Assembly (NCBI RefSeq): GCF_000718085.1
Contig: NZ_JOEC01000001.1
Coordinates: 186,001-250,000 of the forward strand
Direction of reading: 5' to 3'
Length of the DNA: 64,000 nt
From: Mycetocola saprophilus
GTDB lineage: Bacteria; Actinomycetota; Actinomycetes; Actinomycetales; Microbacteriaceae
The translations under genes were made by a program, and so were the position numbers. Positions 34,333-43,584 of this stretch are shown here, piece after piece. The notes under the pieces are model-generated. The model made no database searches. It was not told the origin of the DNA and saw only the letters and a list, made by a program, of their open reading frames with translations. Within the stretch, counting starts at the first letter, position 1; each line of letters starts with the position of its first letter.

Positions 34333-34602
34333 ATGGGTCTGTGGAAGCGTCGTGAACGTTCCAGCAGCATGGAGGAGCTCACCGCCGCGTATGAGCGGGC
34401 GGAAGCCGAAGCCAACACCCCGGCCATGGTCGAGGCACTGATCGATATCGCCTGCGCCTGCGAGGCCCGTTCGGCCGGTCGCGGGGTGCGCCACGCGATC
34501 GATACCGCCGCCGCGCTGGCCGCCGAGGCCGAGGATCCCGCGCTGATCGAGCGGGTACGCAGCATGGATGCGGCCCTGGACTGCGCCGCACACCGCGCCT
34601 AG
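34333..34602 (+). CDS. Small conserved-looking soluble protein
   Basis: Not recognised. Encodes 89 residues from ATG 34333, with AAAGGGA 6 bp upstream. It starts MGLWKRRERSSS and is otherwise an Ala/Glu-rich helical protein (MEELTAAYERAEAEA, MVEALIDIACACEARS, TAAALAAEAEDPALIERV), with two to three helical hairpins like a minimal TPR-type protein. It lies just upstream of the pnp leader. Codon usage is like that of neighbouring genes, which supports a real gene. Confidence 0.65.
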   Translation: MGLWKRRERSSSMEELTAAYERAEAEANTPAMVEALIDIACACEARSAGRGVRHAIDTAAALAAEAEDPALIERVRSMDAALDCAAHRA

Positions 34603-34898
34603 CCCACCCCCGCGTGTGGTCGATTCGATCACGCCACACCCTCCCTCTGTGCGACCCCCTCTGGTAGTGTTGAGGTGGCCTCCCGCTTCGGGAAGCCACT
34701 AACTCCGCGTGGGATAGGCCGGCAGGAAGCTGGTCCTCGGTGGTAGGTTCCTCTCGAATAATACGGTTCGCAGGGTGACTTTCTACTGGAGATCAGCCAG
34801 ACCCAGGTCGTGGTCTGAGCAAGTACCGTCGCCCCAACCTTCGCGGGCCAACGAGCGCGCGCCCGGCGCGCGCTCAGACGCGAATGGAGATGTGACCT
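34603..34898 (+). promoter_or_regulatory. Structured leader region upstream of pnp
   Basis: This 296-bp gap holds no gene. It contains a stem-loop at 34675-34699 (GTGGC/GCCAC plus TCCCG/CGGGA around a short loop) and a 10-bp GC stem at 34853-34875. GTGTGG/CCACAC (34614-34639) may end the upstream transcript. In other bacteria a hairpin in the pnp leader is cut by RNase III and then used by PNPase to repress its own translation; a similar role is likely but inferred. Confidence 0.55.
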
Positions 34899-37160
34899 AT
34901 GGAGGGTCCCGAAATCAAGTTTGCCGAGGCCGTTCTCGACAACGGTAAGTTCGGTAAGCGCACCGTCCGGTTCGAAACCGGACGTCTGGCACAGCAGGCA
35001 CAGGGTGCCGTTGCCGCCTACCTCGACGAGGAAACCATGCTGCTGTCGGCTACCAGCGCCAGCAAGCACCCGAAGGATAACTTCGACTTCTTCCCGCTGA
35101 CCGTTGACGTTGAAGAGCGCAGCTATGCAGCCGGCAAGATCCCCGGCTCGTTCTTCCGCCGCGAGGGTCGCCCCTCGACCGAGGCCATCCTGGTCTGCCG
35201 TCTGATCGACCGTCCGCTGCGCCCGTCGTTTGTGACCGGTCTGCGCAACGAGGTTCAGATCGTGATCACCGTGCTGTCGATCGCACCGGGTGAGTTCTAC
35301 GACGCCCTGGCCATCAACGCCGCTTCGGCCTCGACCCAGATCTCGGGTCTGCCCTTCTCGGGTCCGATTGCCGGTGTGCGCCTGGCCCTGATCCCGGGTG
35401 CCAACAGCGCGGATGACCAGTGGATCGTCTTCCCGACCGCCGCTCAGGTAGAAGACGCCGTCTTCGACCTGACCGTTGCCGGTCGCGTTGTGACCGACGC
35501 CAACGGCAAGCAGGACGTCGCCATCATGATGGTGGAGGCCGAGGCTACCGAGAACAGCTGGAACCTGATCAAGGGTGGTGCTACCAAGCCGAACGAGGCC
35601 GTCGTGGCCGCCGGTCTTGAGGCTTCCAAGCCGTTCATCAAGCAGCTCGTTGAGGCTCAGGCTTCGCTGGCCGCCCAGGCTGCCAAGGAAATCGCCGACT
35701 ACCCGGTCTTCCTGCCCTACACCGAGGCCGGCAAGGCCCTGGTTTCCGAGCTGGCTCTCGAGGAGCTGACCTCGGTCTACCAGATCGCCGACAAGACCGA
35801 GCGTCAGAACGCCGACGACGAGCTCAAGGACCGCACCAAGGCAGCCGTGGCCGCCAAGGTTGAGGCCGAAGAGGTCGAGCAGATCGTTCTGGACCAGTTC
35901 TCCGCCGCCTACAAGGCCGTGACCAAGGACGTTGTCCGCGGTCGCATCCTGCGTGACGGTGTCCGTATCGACGGCCGTGGCGCAGCGGACATCCGCGCGC
36001 TCGACGCCGAGGTTCAGGTCATCCCGCGCGTGCACGGTTCGGCCATCTTCCAGCGCGGCGAGACCCAGATCCTGGGTGTCACCACGCTGAACATGCTCAA
36101 GATGGAGCAGCAGATCGACTCGCTGAGCCCGAACAAGAGCAAGCGTTACCTGCACCACTACAACTTCCCGCCCTACTCCACCGGTGAGACCGGTCGCGTG
36201 GGTAGCCCGAAGCGTCGCGAGATCGGGCACGGCTTCCTGGCCGAGCGCGCCCTTGTGCCGGTGCTGCCGAGCCGCGAGGAGTTCCCCTACGCGATCCGTC
36301 AGGTATCCGAGGCGCTGGGCTCCAATGGTTCGACCTCGATGGGTTCGGTTTGTGCCTCGACCCTGTCGCTGCTGAACGCCGGTGTGCCGCTGCGCGCACC
36401 CGTGGCCGGTATCGCCATGGGCCTCGTGTCGGATGAGGTGGACGGCCAGACCCGTTACGCCGCACTGACCGACATTCTGGGTGCCGAGGACGCACTGGGC
36501 GACATGGACTTCAAGGTCGCCGGTACCTCCGAGTTCATCACCGCCATCCAGCTGGACACCAAGCTGGACGGTCTGCCCGCATCGGTGCTGACCGCAGCCC
36601 TGGCCCAGGCCAAGGATGCCCGCACCAAGATCCTCGACGTGATCAACGCCGCGATCGACACCCCCGACGAGATGGCTCCGACCGCGCCCCGCGTGATCAG
36701 CGTCAACATCCCGGTGGACAAGATCGGTGAGCTGATCGGCCCCAAGGGCAAGACGATCAACGCGATCCAGGACGAGACCGGCGCGGACATCTCGATCGAA
36801 GAGGACGGCACCGTGTACATCGGCGCCGTGGACGGTCCGTCGGCCGAGGCTGCGCGTGCGCAGGTCAACGCCATCGCGAACCCGACCAACCCGGAGATCG
36901 GCGAGCAGTTCCTCGGAACCGTCGTGAAGCTGGCCGCCTTCGGTGCGTTTGTGTCGCTGCTGCCCGGTAAGGACGGCCTGCTGCACATCTCCGAGGTACG
37001 CAAGCTTGCCGGTGGCAAGCGCGTGGAGAACGTCGAAGACGTGCTCGGCGTGGGCCAGAAGATCCTGGTGGAGATCACCAAGATCGACGACCGCGGCAAG
37101 CTGTCGCTGTCGCCGGTGGTCGCCGATGAGGCTGCCGCCGAGGCTCCGGCCGAGGACTAA
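34899..37160 (+). CDS. pnp: Polyribonucleotide nucleotidyltransferase (PNPase)
   Basis: Encodes 753 residues, full length. Domains in order: RNase PH 1 (about 10-235, with [20 protein letters not shown]), the helical linker, RNase PH 2 (about 330-560, with [40 protein letters not shown] and [16 protein letters not shown]), KH (about 600-650, [17 protein letters not shown]) and S1 (about 665-735, [20 protein letters not shown]). It is a phosphorolytic 3'-5' exoribonuclease, central to mRNA decay. GGAG at 34885-34888 precedes the ATG. The leader is structured, suggesting autoregulation. Confidence 0.99.
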   Translation: MEGPEIKFAEAVLDNGKFGKRTVRFETGRLAQQAQGAVAAYLDEETMLLSATSASKHPKDNFDFFPLTVDVEERSYAAGKIPGSFFRREGRPSTEAILVCRLIDRPLRPSFVTGLRNEVQIVITVLSIAPGEFYDALAINAASASTQISGLPFSGPIAGVRLALIPGANSADDQWIVFPTAAQVEDAVFDLTVAGRVVTDANGKQDVAIMMVEAEATENSWNLIKGGATKPNEAVVAAGLEASKPFIKQLVEAQASLAAQAAKEIADYPVFLPYTEAGKALVSELALEELTSVYQIADKTERQNADDELKDRTKAAVAAKVEAEEVEQIVLDQFSAAYKAVTKDVVRGRILRDGVRIDGRGAADIRALDAEVQVIPRVHGSAIFQRGETQILGVTTLNMLKMEQQIDSLSPNKSKRYLHHYNFPPYSTGETGRVGSPKRREIGHGFLAERALVPVLPSREEFPYAIRQVSEALGSNGSTSMGSVCASTLSLLNAGVPLRAPVAGIAMGLVSDEVDGQTRYAALTDILGAEDALGDMDFKVAGTSEFITAIQLDTKLDGLPASVLTAALAQAKDARTKILDVINAAIDTPDEMAPTAPRVISVNIPVDKIGELIGPKGKTINAIQDETGADISIEEDGTVYIGAVDGPSAEAARAQVNAIANPTNPEIGEQFLGTVVKLAAFGAFVSLLPGKDGLLHISEVRKLAGGKRVENVEDVLGVGQKILVEITKIDDRGKLSLSPVVADEAAAEAPAED

Positions 37161-37177
37161 TCCTCAGGTTTCACACC

Positions 37178-37217
37178 ACACCGCCGCCCGTCCCGTTCTC
37201 GGGGCGGGCGGCGGTGT
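37178..37217. terminator. Intrinsic terminator between pnp and the lipoprotein gene
   Basis: A 13-bp outer stem (37178-37190 with 37205-37217) extended by an inner TCCCG/CGGGG stem, followed by TTT. It serves convergent genes on both sides. Confidence 0.88.
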
Positions 37218-37225
37218 TTTGTGGA

Positions 37226-37837
37226 TTAGGGTCCCTCGGCCAGCAGCTCGGCTTCGGTCTTGGTAATGGTGGGGAGCGCGGCCCGATCATTAAGGTCGAG
37301 TTTCTTGGGAAGGTCGGGGCTCTGCGTATCGACCCGTTGAAACCGTGTCTGGGTGTCCCTTTGGGCATTCGCGAAGAGGCCGGCGGGTCCGCCGACCACG
37401 ACATACCCACCGATCGGATCGTTGGTGTTGTACATCGCCGGCGCGAGGAAAACCAGATAGGGCCCACCGGTACTCAACGCCGAGGCACCGGTGTTGTCAT
37501 CGGTGCCCGGAGTCGCGATCTCGATGGTGTCGCCGCCGAGGGTGCCCGACACCACGCTCGTCACGCGCACCACGTCAAACACTGTCGGTGCGGAGTCCGG
37601 CTGCCCGTATCCCGGAGGCAGAGGCACCTCGCGGGAGCTCCCTGTGGGCTCAATCACGGCGATGGCACTCGCACGCTGGGCAAGATCGTCGAGGCTCGAA
37701 TACGTGCGGGCACGAGATCCCTGATCTCGAATCTCGGGAATCGGGATCGACTCGGAGGTCGCCGAGCATCCGGTGAGCATGAGTGCGCTTGCAAGTCCAA
37801 GCGAAACGAAATTACCTGGTTTCTTAGTAGATAGCAT
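37226..37837 (-). CDS. Putative lipoprotein of unknown function
   Basis: Encodes 203 residues from ATG 37837, with AGGAA just upstream. The signal peptide ends in a lipobox (MLTGC), so the mature protein should be anchored outside the membrane by Cys25. The rest (SLDDLAQRASAIAVIEPTGS, FDVVRVTSVVSGTLGGDTI, GGPYLVFLAPAM) is a compact beta-rich domain without recognised family. Its start overlaps the end of the metzincin gene by 14 bp, so the two are co-expressed. The area is less GC-rich than its surroundings, hinting at acquisition. Confidence 0.7.
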   Translation of the reverse strand: MLSTKKPGNFVSLGLASALMLTGCSATSESIPIPEIRDQGSRARTYSSLDDLAQRASAIAVIEPTGSSREVPLPPGYGQPDSAPTVFDVVRVTSVVSGTLGGDTIEIATPGTDDNTGASALSTGGPYLVFLAPAMYNTNDPIGGYVVVGGPAGLFANAQRDTQTRFQRVDTQSPDLPKKLDLNDRAALPTITKTEAELLAEGP

Positions 37838-38378
37838 TGATTCCTGCCCTGTCATCATTGGCCGGCACACTGGTCGTGCGGCTGTCATCCGGATACATCA
37901 GGATTGCCCGTGAGGACGGATTGTGTGCAAGTCCTAGGGCATGGCCGAGTTCGTGAGCGGCTACTCCCTGGCGTTGAGCCGCGGAATAGGACCCGACATA
38001 GGACCAGTTGAGAACGACCTCCATCTGTCCGTTCACCCAGTTACCTCCGTTACAGGGAGGAAAGGAGGCCGCTGTGCCTTTGCCTCGAGTAACACCGCTC
38101 CATGTAACGGTGTTTCCCCACAATTCGTAAGTGCCGTAGACATCTGGTGAGCCCGAAGACGAGACCGTCACACTCGCATTTAGCCACGACCACGTGCTTG
38201 CGGCGGTGCCCCAGGCTGGTGCAGAAAGCAGCGGTGCGGGTGCGTTGAGCTGGACCGCCGGATTCACCCAACGGCAGCCGAGAGATCCGTAGGCCTGCGC
38301 GGGACTTATCGCGGTAATACCTCCTCCAATAACTAACCCAACGGTCAGTAGTGATGTCATGAGTGATCTGTGACGCAT
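37824..38378 (-). CDS. Secreted metzincin-type metalloprotease
   Basis: Encodes 184 residues from ATG 38378. A Sec signal peptide (about residues 1-29, ending SPAQA) is followed by one small protease domain. HELGHALGLAHN gives the zinc-binding HExxHxxGxxH motif with catalytic Glu, and ILMYP supplies the Met-turn, which together identify a matrixin/M10-like metzincin. It is shorter than classical matrixins and has no propeptide or binding domain. Two Cys residues (in LGCRWV and PPCNGG) could form a disulfide. It is co-expressed with a lipoprotein. The target is unknown. Confidence 0.85.
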   Translation of the reverse strand: MRHRSLMTSLLTVGLVIGGGITAISPAQAYGSLGCRWVNPAVQLNAPAPLLSAPAWGTAASTWSWLNASVTVSSSGSPDVYGTYELWGNTVTWSGVTRGKGTAASFPPCNGGNWVNGQMEVVLNWSYVGSYSAAQRQGVAAHELGHALGLAHNPSSRAILMYPDDSRTTSVPANDDRAGINAIY

Positions 38379-38384
38379 ATTTAC

Positions 38385-38393
38385 CCCCCCCCT
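38385..38393 (-). repeat. Nine-base G tract at the ribosome site of the metzincin gene
   Basis: A run of nine C on the plus strand lies 6 bp before the metzincin start and forms its ribosome site (AGGGGG on the minus strand). Such a homopolymer is prone to slippage and could vary the spacing to the start codon. Confidence 0.6.
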
Positions 38394-38478
38394 GATAGGT
38401 GAATCATCTTTCCACTGCAAATGCCGGTGTGCGAGCAACTAGCGCAAGTTGGAAAAGGCGGACAGATACGGTTCGAGC

Positions 38479-38509
38479 TTGACCTGGAGTGCACTCCAGG
38501 GTCTATCGT
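38479..38509 (+). promoter_or_regulatory. MerR-type promoter with 18-bp palindrome
   Basis: TTGACC (38479-38484) and TATCGT (38504-38509) are separated by 19 bp, the over-long spacer typical of MerR-controlled promoters. The spacer holds the perfect palindrome CCTGGAGTGCACTCCAGG (38483-38500). The promoter lies directly before the MerR gene and indicates autoregulation of the merR-aldo/keto reductase operon. Confidence 0.85.
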
Positions 38510-38516
38510 GACGGAT

Positions 38517-38896
38517 ATGAGCACCACTACCACCGACCTCTCGATCTCCGCCCTGGCGGAACTCTCCGGGGTCACCATTGATACGCTGCGCTACTACGAG
38601 CGCGCCGACCTGTTTGTGCGTCCGGTTCGCCGGGACGAGGCGGGCCGGCGGCGCTACGGGGAGCGTGACGTGATCTGGGTCCAGTTTGTGACCCGGCTGC
38701 GTGCCACCGGAATGGGGATTACCACCATCGCCGAGTACACCCGGCTGGCCCGGCTCGGCGAGGTCACGAACCCCGAGCGGCTTGCGCTGCTCGAGGAGCA
38801 CAGGGAGCACGTGGTGGAAAAGCTCAGGGAGACTCAGGCGAGCCTCGACGCGATCTCCTACAAGATCGCCGAATACGAACGAAAGGTAGCCGACCT

Positions 38897-38900
<4 letters not shown>
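38517..38900 (+). CDS. MerR family transcriptional regulator
   Basis: Encodes 127 residues from ATG 38517, with no ribosome site and the -10 only 7 bp upstream, so it is probably translated from a nearly leaderless transcript. The N-terminal winged helix is clear ([26 protein letters not shown], shortened here to its core [19 protein letters not shown]) with the second part [24 protein letters not shown], followed by a dimerisation coiled coil ([20 protein letters not shown]). There are no conserved Cys residues for metal binding, so the inducer is probably an organic or oxidative signal. It overlaps the reductase gene by ATGA. Confidence 0.93.
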
Positions 38901-39886
<986 letters not shown>

Positions 39887-39894
39887 GCCCCAAA

Positions 39895-39930
39895 CACGCA
39901 TCGCCCGTCCTGTTCGACGGGCGATGCGTG
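39895..39930. terminator. Bidirectional intrinsic terminator
   Basis: Perfect 15-bp stem (39895-39909 with 39916-39930), 6-nt loop, between the convergent reductase and flavohemoprotein genes. Confidence 0.9.
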
Positions 39931-39932
39931 CG

Positions 39933-41099
39933 TTAACCCCGCTCGGGATACCAGAGGTCGGGGCCGAACATCTCGTAGTGGATGTGGCGGGCGGGGACGC
40001 CCTTGTCGATGAGCTGGCCGCGGGCCAACCGCATGAAGGGGAGCGGGCCGCAGAGCACCACGTCGGCGTCGTCGGGAATCGCCATCAGGGTGAGGTTCAT
40101 GTCGCCGGTAAAACTCGCGGCGTCGCCGCCCTCCTGATACCAGGTTTCCAGGGTTGCGCTCGGCAGCGCCCGCACGTCGGCGATGATCCGCTCGCGTAGC
40201 GCCCAGTGGGCGGGGGAGCGGTCGGCGTGGAACACCTGAACGCGACGGTCGCTGCCAGCCTCGACCAGCGCCCGCAGCATCCCCGCCGCCGGGGTTGCCC
40301 CGATGCCGGCGGTGATCAGGACCAGCGGGGCCTCGCTCGGGGTGAGCACCACGTTGCCGTAGGGATTGGAGAGTTCCAGCATGTCGCCCACGGCCAGCGA
40401 ATCGTTAAGGACCGGAGACACCATGCCGCCCTCGCTGCGCCGGACGGCGATCTGTCGGGCGGCGCCGCCGCCGCTAATCAGCGTGTACTGACGAGCCTGC
40501 TTGCGTCCCGACGGGGTCGTGACCCGAGCACTCACATACTGGCCGGGAACCGCCGGAGACACCGGCGTATCGGTCACCGGTTCGAAGGTCAAAAACACCG
40601 TATCGCCGTGCTCCTCGCGGGCGGTGACCCACCAGAAGGTCCAGCGTGCAAAGCTCGCCTGGGCATCATAGAGGTCACACTCGACGCGAAGCAGGACGTT
40701 GCTCAGCAGCCAGTACACGTCGTTCCAGGCGCGGCGAACCTCGGGGGTGAAGGCGTCGGCCAGCACCACCTCCATCGCCTCAAACAGGTGATCGTGCACG
40801 ATGTCGTACTGGCTTGCGCTCACGCCGAGGGCCGTGTGGCGGTGGGCGATCCGGGTGAGCATCGCATCCACCGCATCGTTCTCCTCCTCCGCCATGCGGG
40901 CTGCCATCGAGATAAATCCCAGGGCGAACGCCGAATGCTGGATGCCGCTCTTGTGGTTGGCTTCGTTGAAGAGACCATCCAGAAACTCGGGGTGCGCGGC
41001 AAACATGCGCTCATAGAAGATCGGCGTAATCTGCTCGATCTTGGCACGGACCAGCGGAAGACTGGCGAGAACGGCGGAGCGGGAAGATGCTGAGAGCAT
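39933..41099 (-). CDS. hmp: Flavohemoprotein (nitric oxide dioxygenase)
   Basis: Encodes 388 residues: a globin domain (1-140), an FAD domain (about 150-255) and an NAD(P)H domain (about 260-388). It oxidises NO to nitrate with O2 and NAD(P)H. Key heme residues are present: Tyr B10 in IFYERMF, Phe CD1 in GLFNEA, proximal His F8 in IAHRHTALGV. FAD binding is shown by RQYTLIS and NAD binding by AGIGATPAAGML and LCGPLPFM; it ends YEMFGP. Odd: the distal E7 residue, Gln in E. coli Hmp (NQRNGDQ), is His here (NHKSGIQ). A 20-bp palindrome lies 25 bp upstream. Confidence 0.95.
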   Translation of the reverse strand: MLSASSRSAVLASLPLVRAKIEQITPIFYERMFAAHPEFLDGLFNEANHKSGIQHSAFALGFISMAARMAEEENDAVDAMLTRIAHRHTALGVSASQYDIVHDHLFEAMEVVLADAFTPEVRRAWNDVYWLLSNVLLRVECDLYDAQASFARWTFWWVTAREEHGDTVFLTFEPVTDTPVSPAVPGQYVSARVTTPSGRKQARQYTLISGGGAARQIAVRRSEGGMVSPVLNDSLAVGDMLELSNPYGNVVLTPSEAPLVLITAGIGATPAAGMLRALVEAGSDRRVQVFHADRSPAHWALRERIIADVRALPSATLETWYQEGGDAASFTGDMNLTLMAIPDDADVVLCGPLPFMRLARGQLIDKGVPARHIHYEMFGPDLWYPERG

Positions 41100-41123
41100 G
41101 CGTGGGTCCAGACGGGAGCGGGC

Positions 41124-41143
41124 GTGGCACGGGCCCGTGCCAC
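41124..41143. promoter_or_regulatory. 20-bp perfect palindrome upstream of hmp
   Basis: GTGGCACGGGCCCGTGCCAC ends 25 bp before the hmp start. It may be an operator for a repressor of hmp or a hairpin in its leader. It does not resemble the NsrR site known from other bacteria. Confidence 0.5.
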
Positions 41144-41228
41144 TGGTTAGGCTCTCACCTGCCCGGCGCCTGTGCGGCGGCCGCTGCGGATTTTAGAACA
41201 TCCACTGTCGGACGCCCCGGCACACACA

Positions 41229-41262
41229 ACGCCCGCCGGTGCAAGGTGGCATCGACGGGCGT
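41229..41262 (-). terminator. Hairpin after the DoxX gene
   Basis: ACGCCCG (41229-41235) pairs with CGGGCGT (41256-41262), with partly paired inner sequence. It lies 13 bp beyond the stop of the leftward DoxX gene. Confidence 0.5.
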
Positions 41263-41274
41263 GTGGGGGAGAGG

Positions 41275-41643
41275 CTAGGCCGCGACGTAGACGAAGCCCA
41301 GCACCGCGCCGGCCAGGCTCAGCAGGGTCAGGACCACCACGGGAATGACCGGCTCCGAGTGGCGCACGTGAATCACGATCGCTCCGATCATGATGATGGC
41401 CAGACCCACGGCGGCGATCGGGGTGAGGATCGGGGCCACCCCGGTCACCACCGGCAGGATCAGGCCGATGCCACCGAGCACCTCGACGATGCCGATGAAG
41501 CGGGTGAAGGCGGTGGGGTAGCGGTCCACGAAGGTCATGCCGCGCTCGCTCAGCCGCGGGATCGGGGACACCACCTTCATGCCACCGGAACCGACGAAGA
41601 CCAGGGCCAGCAGGGCGTTGAGGATGATCAGGGCAATAAACAC
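41275..41643 (-). CDS. DoxX family membrane protein
   Basis: Encodes 122 residues from GTG 41643, with AAGGAGA 6 bp upstream; the frame is open further upstream, but that part is not membrane-like and lies under the divergent gene. Four helices, with ALVFVGSGGMKVV at the first and FTRFIGIVEVLGGIGLILP in the second, fit the DoxX/DoxD-like group. Related proteins act in quinone or thiosulfate redox reactions and oxidative stress; the exact role is unknown. It diverges from a MarR regulator that probably controls it. Confidence 0.88.
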   Translation of the reverse strand: MFIALIILNALLALVFVGSGGMKVVSPIPRLSERGMTFVDRYPTAFTRFIGIVEVLGGIGLILPVVTGVAPILTPIAAVGLAIIMIGAIVIHVRHSEPVIPVVVLTLLSLAGAVLGFVYVAA

Positions 41644-41721
41644 GGGGGTCTCCTTGGGGAAGTGGGGCCCTGAAAACGGGCAGAACCTCACCGTAGCGAT
41701 AAATAGTTGAACTCGCAAGTA

Positions 41722-41749
41722 TTGAAGCTTCACGGAATTTCGATAGGGT
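41722..41749 (+). promoter_or_regulatory. marR promoter with palindrome over the -35
   Basis: TTGAAG (41722-41727) and TAGGGT (41744-41749) lie 16 bp apart, and the -10 ends 6 nt before the ATG. The palindrome TGAAGCTTCA (41723-41732) covers the -35, consistent with autorepression and control of the divergent DoxX gene. Confidence 0.5.
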
Positions 41750-41755
41750 GGACTC

Positions 41756-42247
41756 ATGGATACCCCGCGCTGGCTCAATGACGAAGAAATCGCCCTGTGG
41801 AAGCGACTCCAGGCGATCAGCGAGATCCTCCCGGCCACCGTGGATGCCCAGCTGCGCGCGGATGTGGAACTCACCCGCTACGAGTACTACGTCCTCGCCA
41901 TGCTCTCCGAGGCCCCCGAGCGCAGGCTCCCGATGAGTACCCTGGCGCTGGTGACCAATGGGTCGCTCTCGCGGCTGTCACACGCGGCCCGGCGGCTCGA
42001 ACAGGAGGGGTGGATTGTGCGCGAGCGGGTCCCCACCGACCGCCGGGCAATGATCGCCACCCTCACCGAGGCGGGCTTTGCGAAGATCGTGGACGCCGCC
42101 CCCGGACACGTCGAGCGGGTGCGCGAAGTGCTGTTTGACCATCTCGACCCCGATCAGGTTGCCGCGCTCAATGCCGCGCTGGCCCCGGTCCTCGCCGCGC
42201 TGCTGCCCGAGCTGGGCGACCCCGCCGAGTGCCCCGGCAGCTGCTAG
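41756..42247 (+). CDS. MarR family transcriptional regulator
   Basis: Encodes 163 residues with the MarR winged helix: TRYEYYVLAMLSEAPERRLP, the recognition helix LALVTNGSLSRLSHAARRLE and the wing VRERVPTDRRAMIATLTEAG. The N-terminal helix (LNDEEIALWKRLQAISEIL) and C-terminal helix make the dimer. One Cys lies near the end (CPGSC). It diverges from the DoxX gene with a palindrome between them, the usual arrangement for a self-repressing MarR that senses a phenolic, quinone or oxidant. Confidence 0.92.
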   Translation: MDTPRWLNDEEIALWKRLQAISEILPATVDAQLRADVELTRYEYYVLAMLSEAPERRLPMSTLALVTNGSLSRLSHAARRLEQEGWIVRERVPTDRRAMIATLTEAGFAKIVDAAPGHVERVREVLFDHLDPDQVAALNAALAPVLAALLPELGDPAECPGSC

Positions 42248-42483
42248 CCCCTGAAAACCTGAGAGATTCGGTGCCGGGCCGCGGGATTTTCGGAGGTGGG
42301 CGCGGCCCCGTCATAGCGGATCTCACGGATATCGCATCACATGTCGTATCCAAATTGTTATCGGTTCGTCGAAAAACGTTCGCGTCGGGGTGAGGTGGAG
42401 GGTGAAACCCGACATAGACTACGTCTCAGGTGGCGAAAAGTCGGCAAAATTCGCCATCGCGTCGGATGACGAGGGGAGTGCCG

Positions 42484-43494
42484 GTGCTGAAGCAGATGAC
42501 GGTTGGATCGGAGTCGATCCCGCTCACCCTGCCCGGACTCGTCCCCGTGGGTACGCCTGAAAACTCCAGCACCGCCGAGCGACGTGACCTGGCCCAGACT
42601 GGCCTGCGGGTGCACCCGATTGCGCTGGGTACCTCGGTGTTTGGGTGGACCGCCCAGACAGCCGACTGCGAACTCATCCTGGATCGCTACGCCGAGCTCG
42701 GCGGAAACTTCCTGGACACTGCGGACAGCTACTCGGCCGGTCGCAGCGAGCACATCATCGGCTCCTGGATGTCGCGCCGAGGGGTCCGCGATCAGAGTGT
42801 CATCGCGACCAAGATCGGCCGCCACCCGGACAACCCGGGCCTGGGATCGGTCAGCATCGTGCGCGCGGTCGAGGCGAGCCTGGAGCGCCTGCAGACCGAC
42901 TACATCGACGTCCTCTACTTCCACGATGATGACCCCACCGTTCCACTCGAGGACGCCCTCGGGACCGTCGAATGGCTGATCGAGAGCGGCAAGGTGCGTC
43001 ACCTCGCGGTATCCGCCTACCGTCCCGAACGCCTGGTTCAGGCGCGCATCCTGGCGGCCTCGGGCTACCCGCGGATCGCCGCGGTGGGCACCCACTACTC
43101 GCTGCTGCACCGCAGCAGCTACGAGGGAACCCTGGAACTGGTGTCGCGGGGCCAAAACCTCGCGGTGGTTCCCTACCTGACCCTGGAAAACGGCTTCCTC
43201 AGCGGCAAGTACCGTTCGCGGGCGCAGCTGGACACCACCGCACGCGGAACCCGGGTGAGCAGCCTGGTCAACCGTCAGGGTCTGCGCGCGCTGCAGGTGC
43301 TGGACCGGGTGGCCGAGGAGCAGGGGGTCACCCCCACCACGATCGCGCTGGCCTGGGTGCTCTCGCGCCCCGGCATCACCGCCCCGGTGGTGAGCGCGAA
43401 TGACCCCGAGCAGGTGGACGCGCTGATGGCCGCACCGGCCATTTCGCTGACCCGTGCGCAGAGCGCCGAACTGGAAAAAGTGTGGCACTCCTAG
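42484..43494 (+). CDS. Aldo/keto reductase
   Basis: Encodes 336 residues. GTG 42484 is chosen because GAGGGGA (42471-42477) lies 6 bp upstream; ATG 42496 and the further upstream GTG 42430 are alternatives. The barrel shows LGTSVFGWTAQTAD, the catalytic FLDTADSYSAGRSEHIIG (Asp, Tyr), VIATKIG (Lys) and VLYFHDDDP (His), and the cofactor end APVVSANDPEQVDALM. It is only distantly related to the reductase at 38897. The 236-bp upstream gap has no other gene and no clear promoter. Confidence 0.92.
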   Translation: MLKQMTVGSESIPLTLPGLVPVGTPENSSTAERRDLAQTGLRVHPIALGTSVFGWTAQTADCELILDRYAELGGNFLDTADSYSAGRSEHIIGSWMSRRGVRDQSVIATKIGRHPDNPGLGSVSIVRAVEASLERLQTDYIDVLYFHDDDPTVPLEDALGTVEWLIESGKVRHLAVSAYRPERLVQARILAASGYPRIAAVGTHYSLLHRSSYEGTLELVSRGQNLAVVPYLTLENGFLSGKYRSRAQLDTTARGTRVSSLVNRQGLRALQVLDRVAEEQGVTPTTIALAWVLSRPGITAPVVSANDPEQVDALMAAPAISLTRAQSAELEKVWHS

Positions 43495-43584
43495 TCGCGA
43501 TGGTCCGCTGCGTCGGGGTGCTAATTTGGCCCCGCGCCGGACAAACCCATCGGAATGTGAGCGTCCTGGCTTAGGGTGGAGCCG

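Noticed and set aside
34603..34898. T-box, tRNA or RNase P RNA in the pnp leader
   Set aside because: A TAGGTTCC/AGGGTG-like string was checked, but no T-box core, cloverleaf or RNase P consensus could be built.
34629..36986. 785-codon open frame antisense to pnp
   Set aside because: It mirrors pnp codon structure in a high-GC genome, has low-complexity Gly/Val/Asp composition and no recognisable domain, while pnp on the other strand is certain.
42290..42360. GGATA...TATCC inverted repeat before the second aldo/keto reductase
   Set aside because: Only 5 matching pairs around a 15-bp centre and 130 bp from the start; too weak to call an operator.
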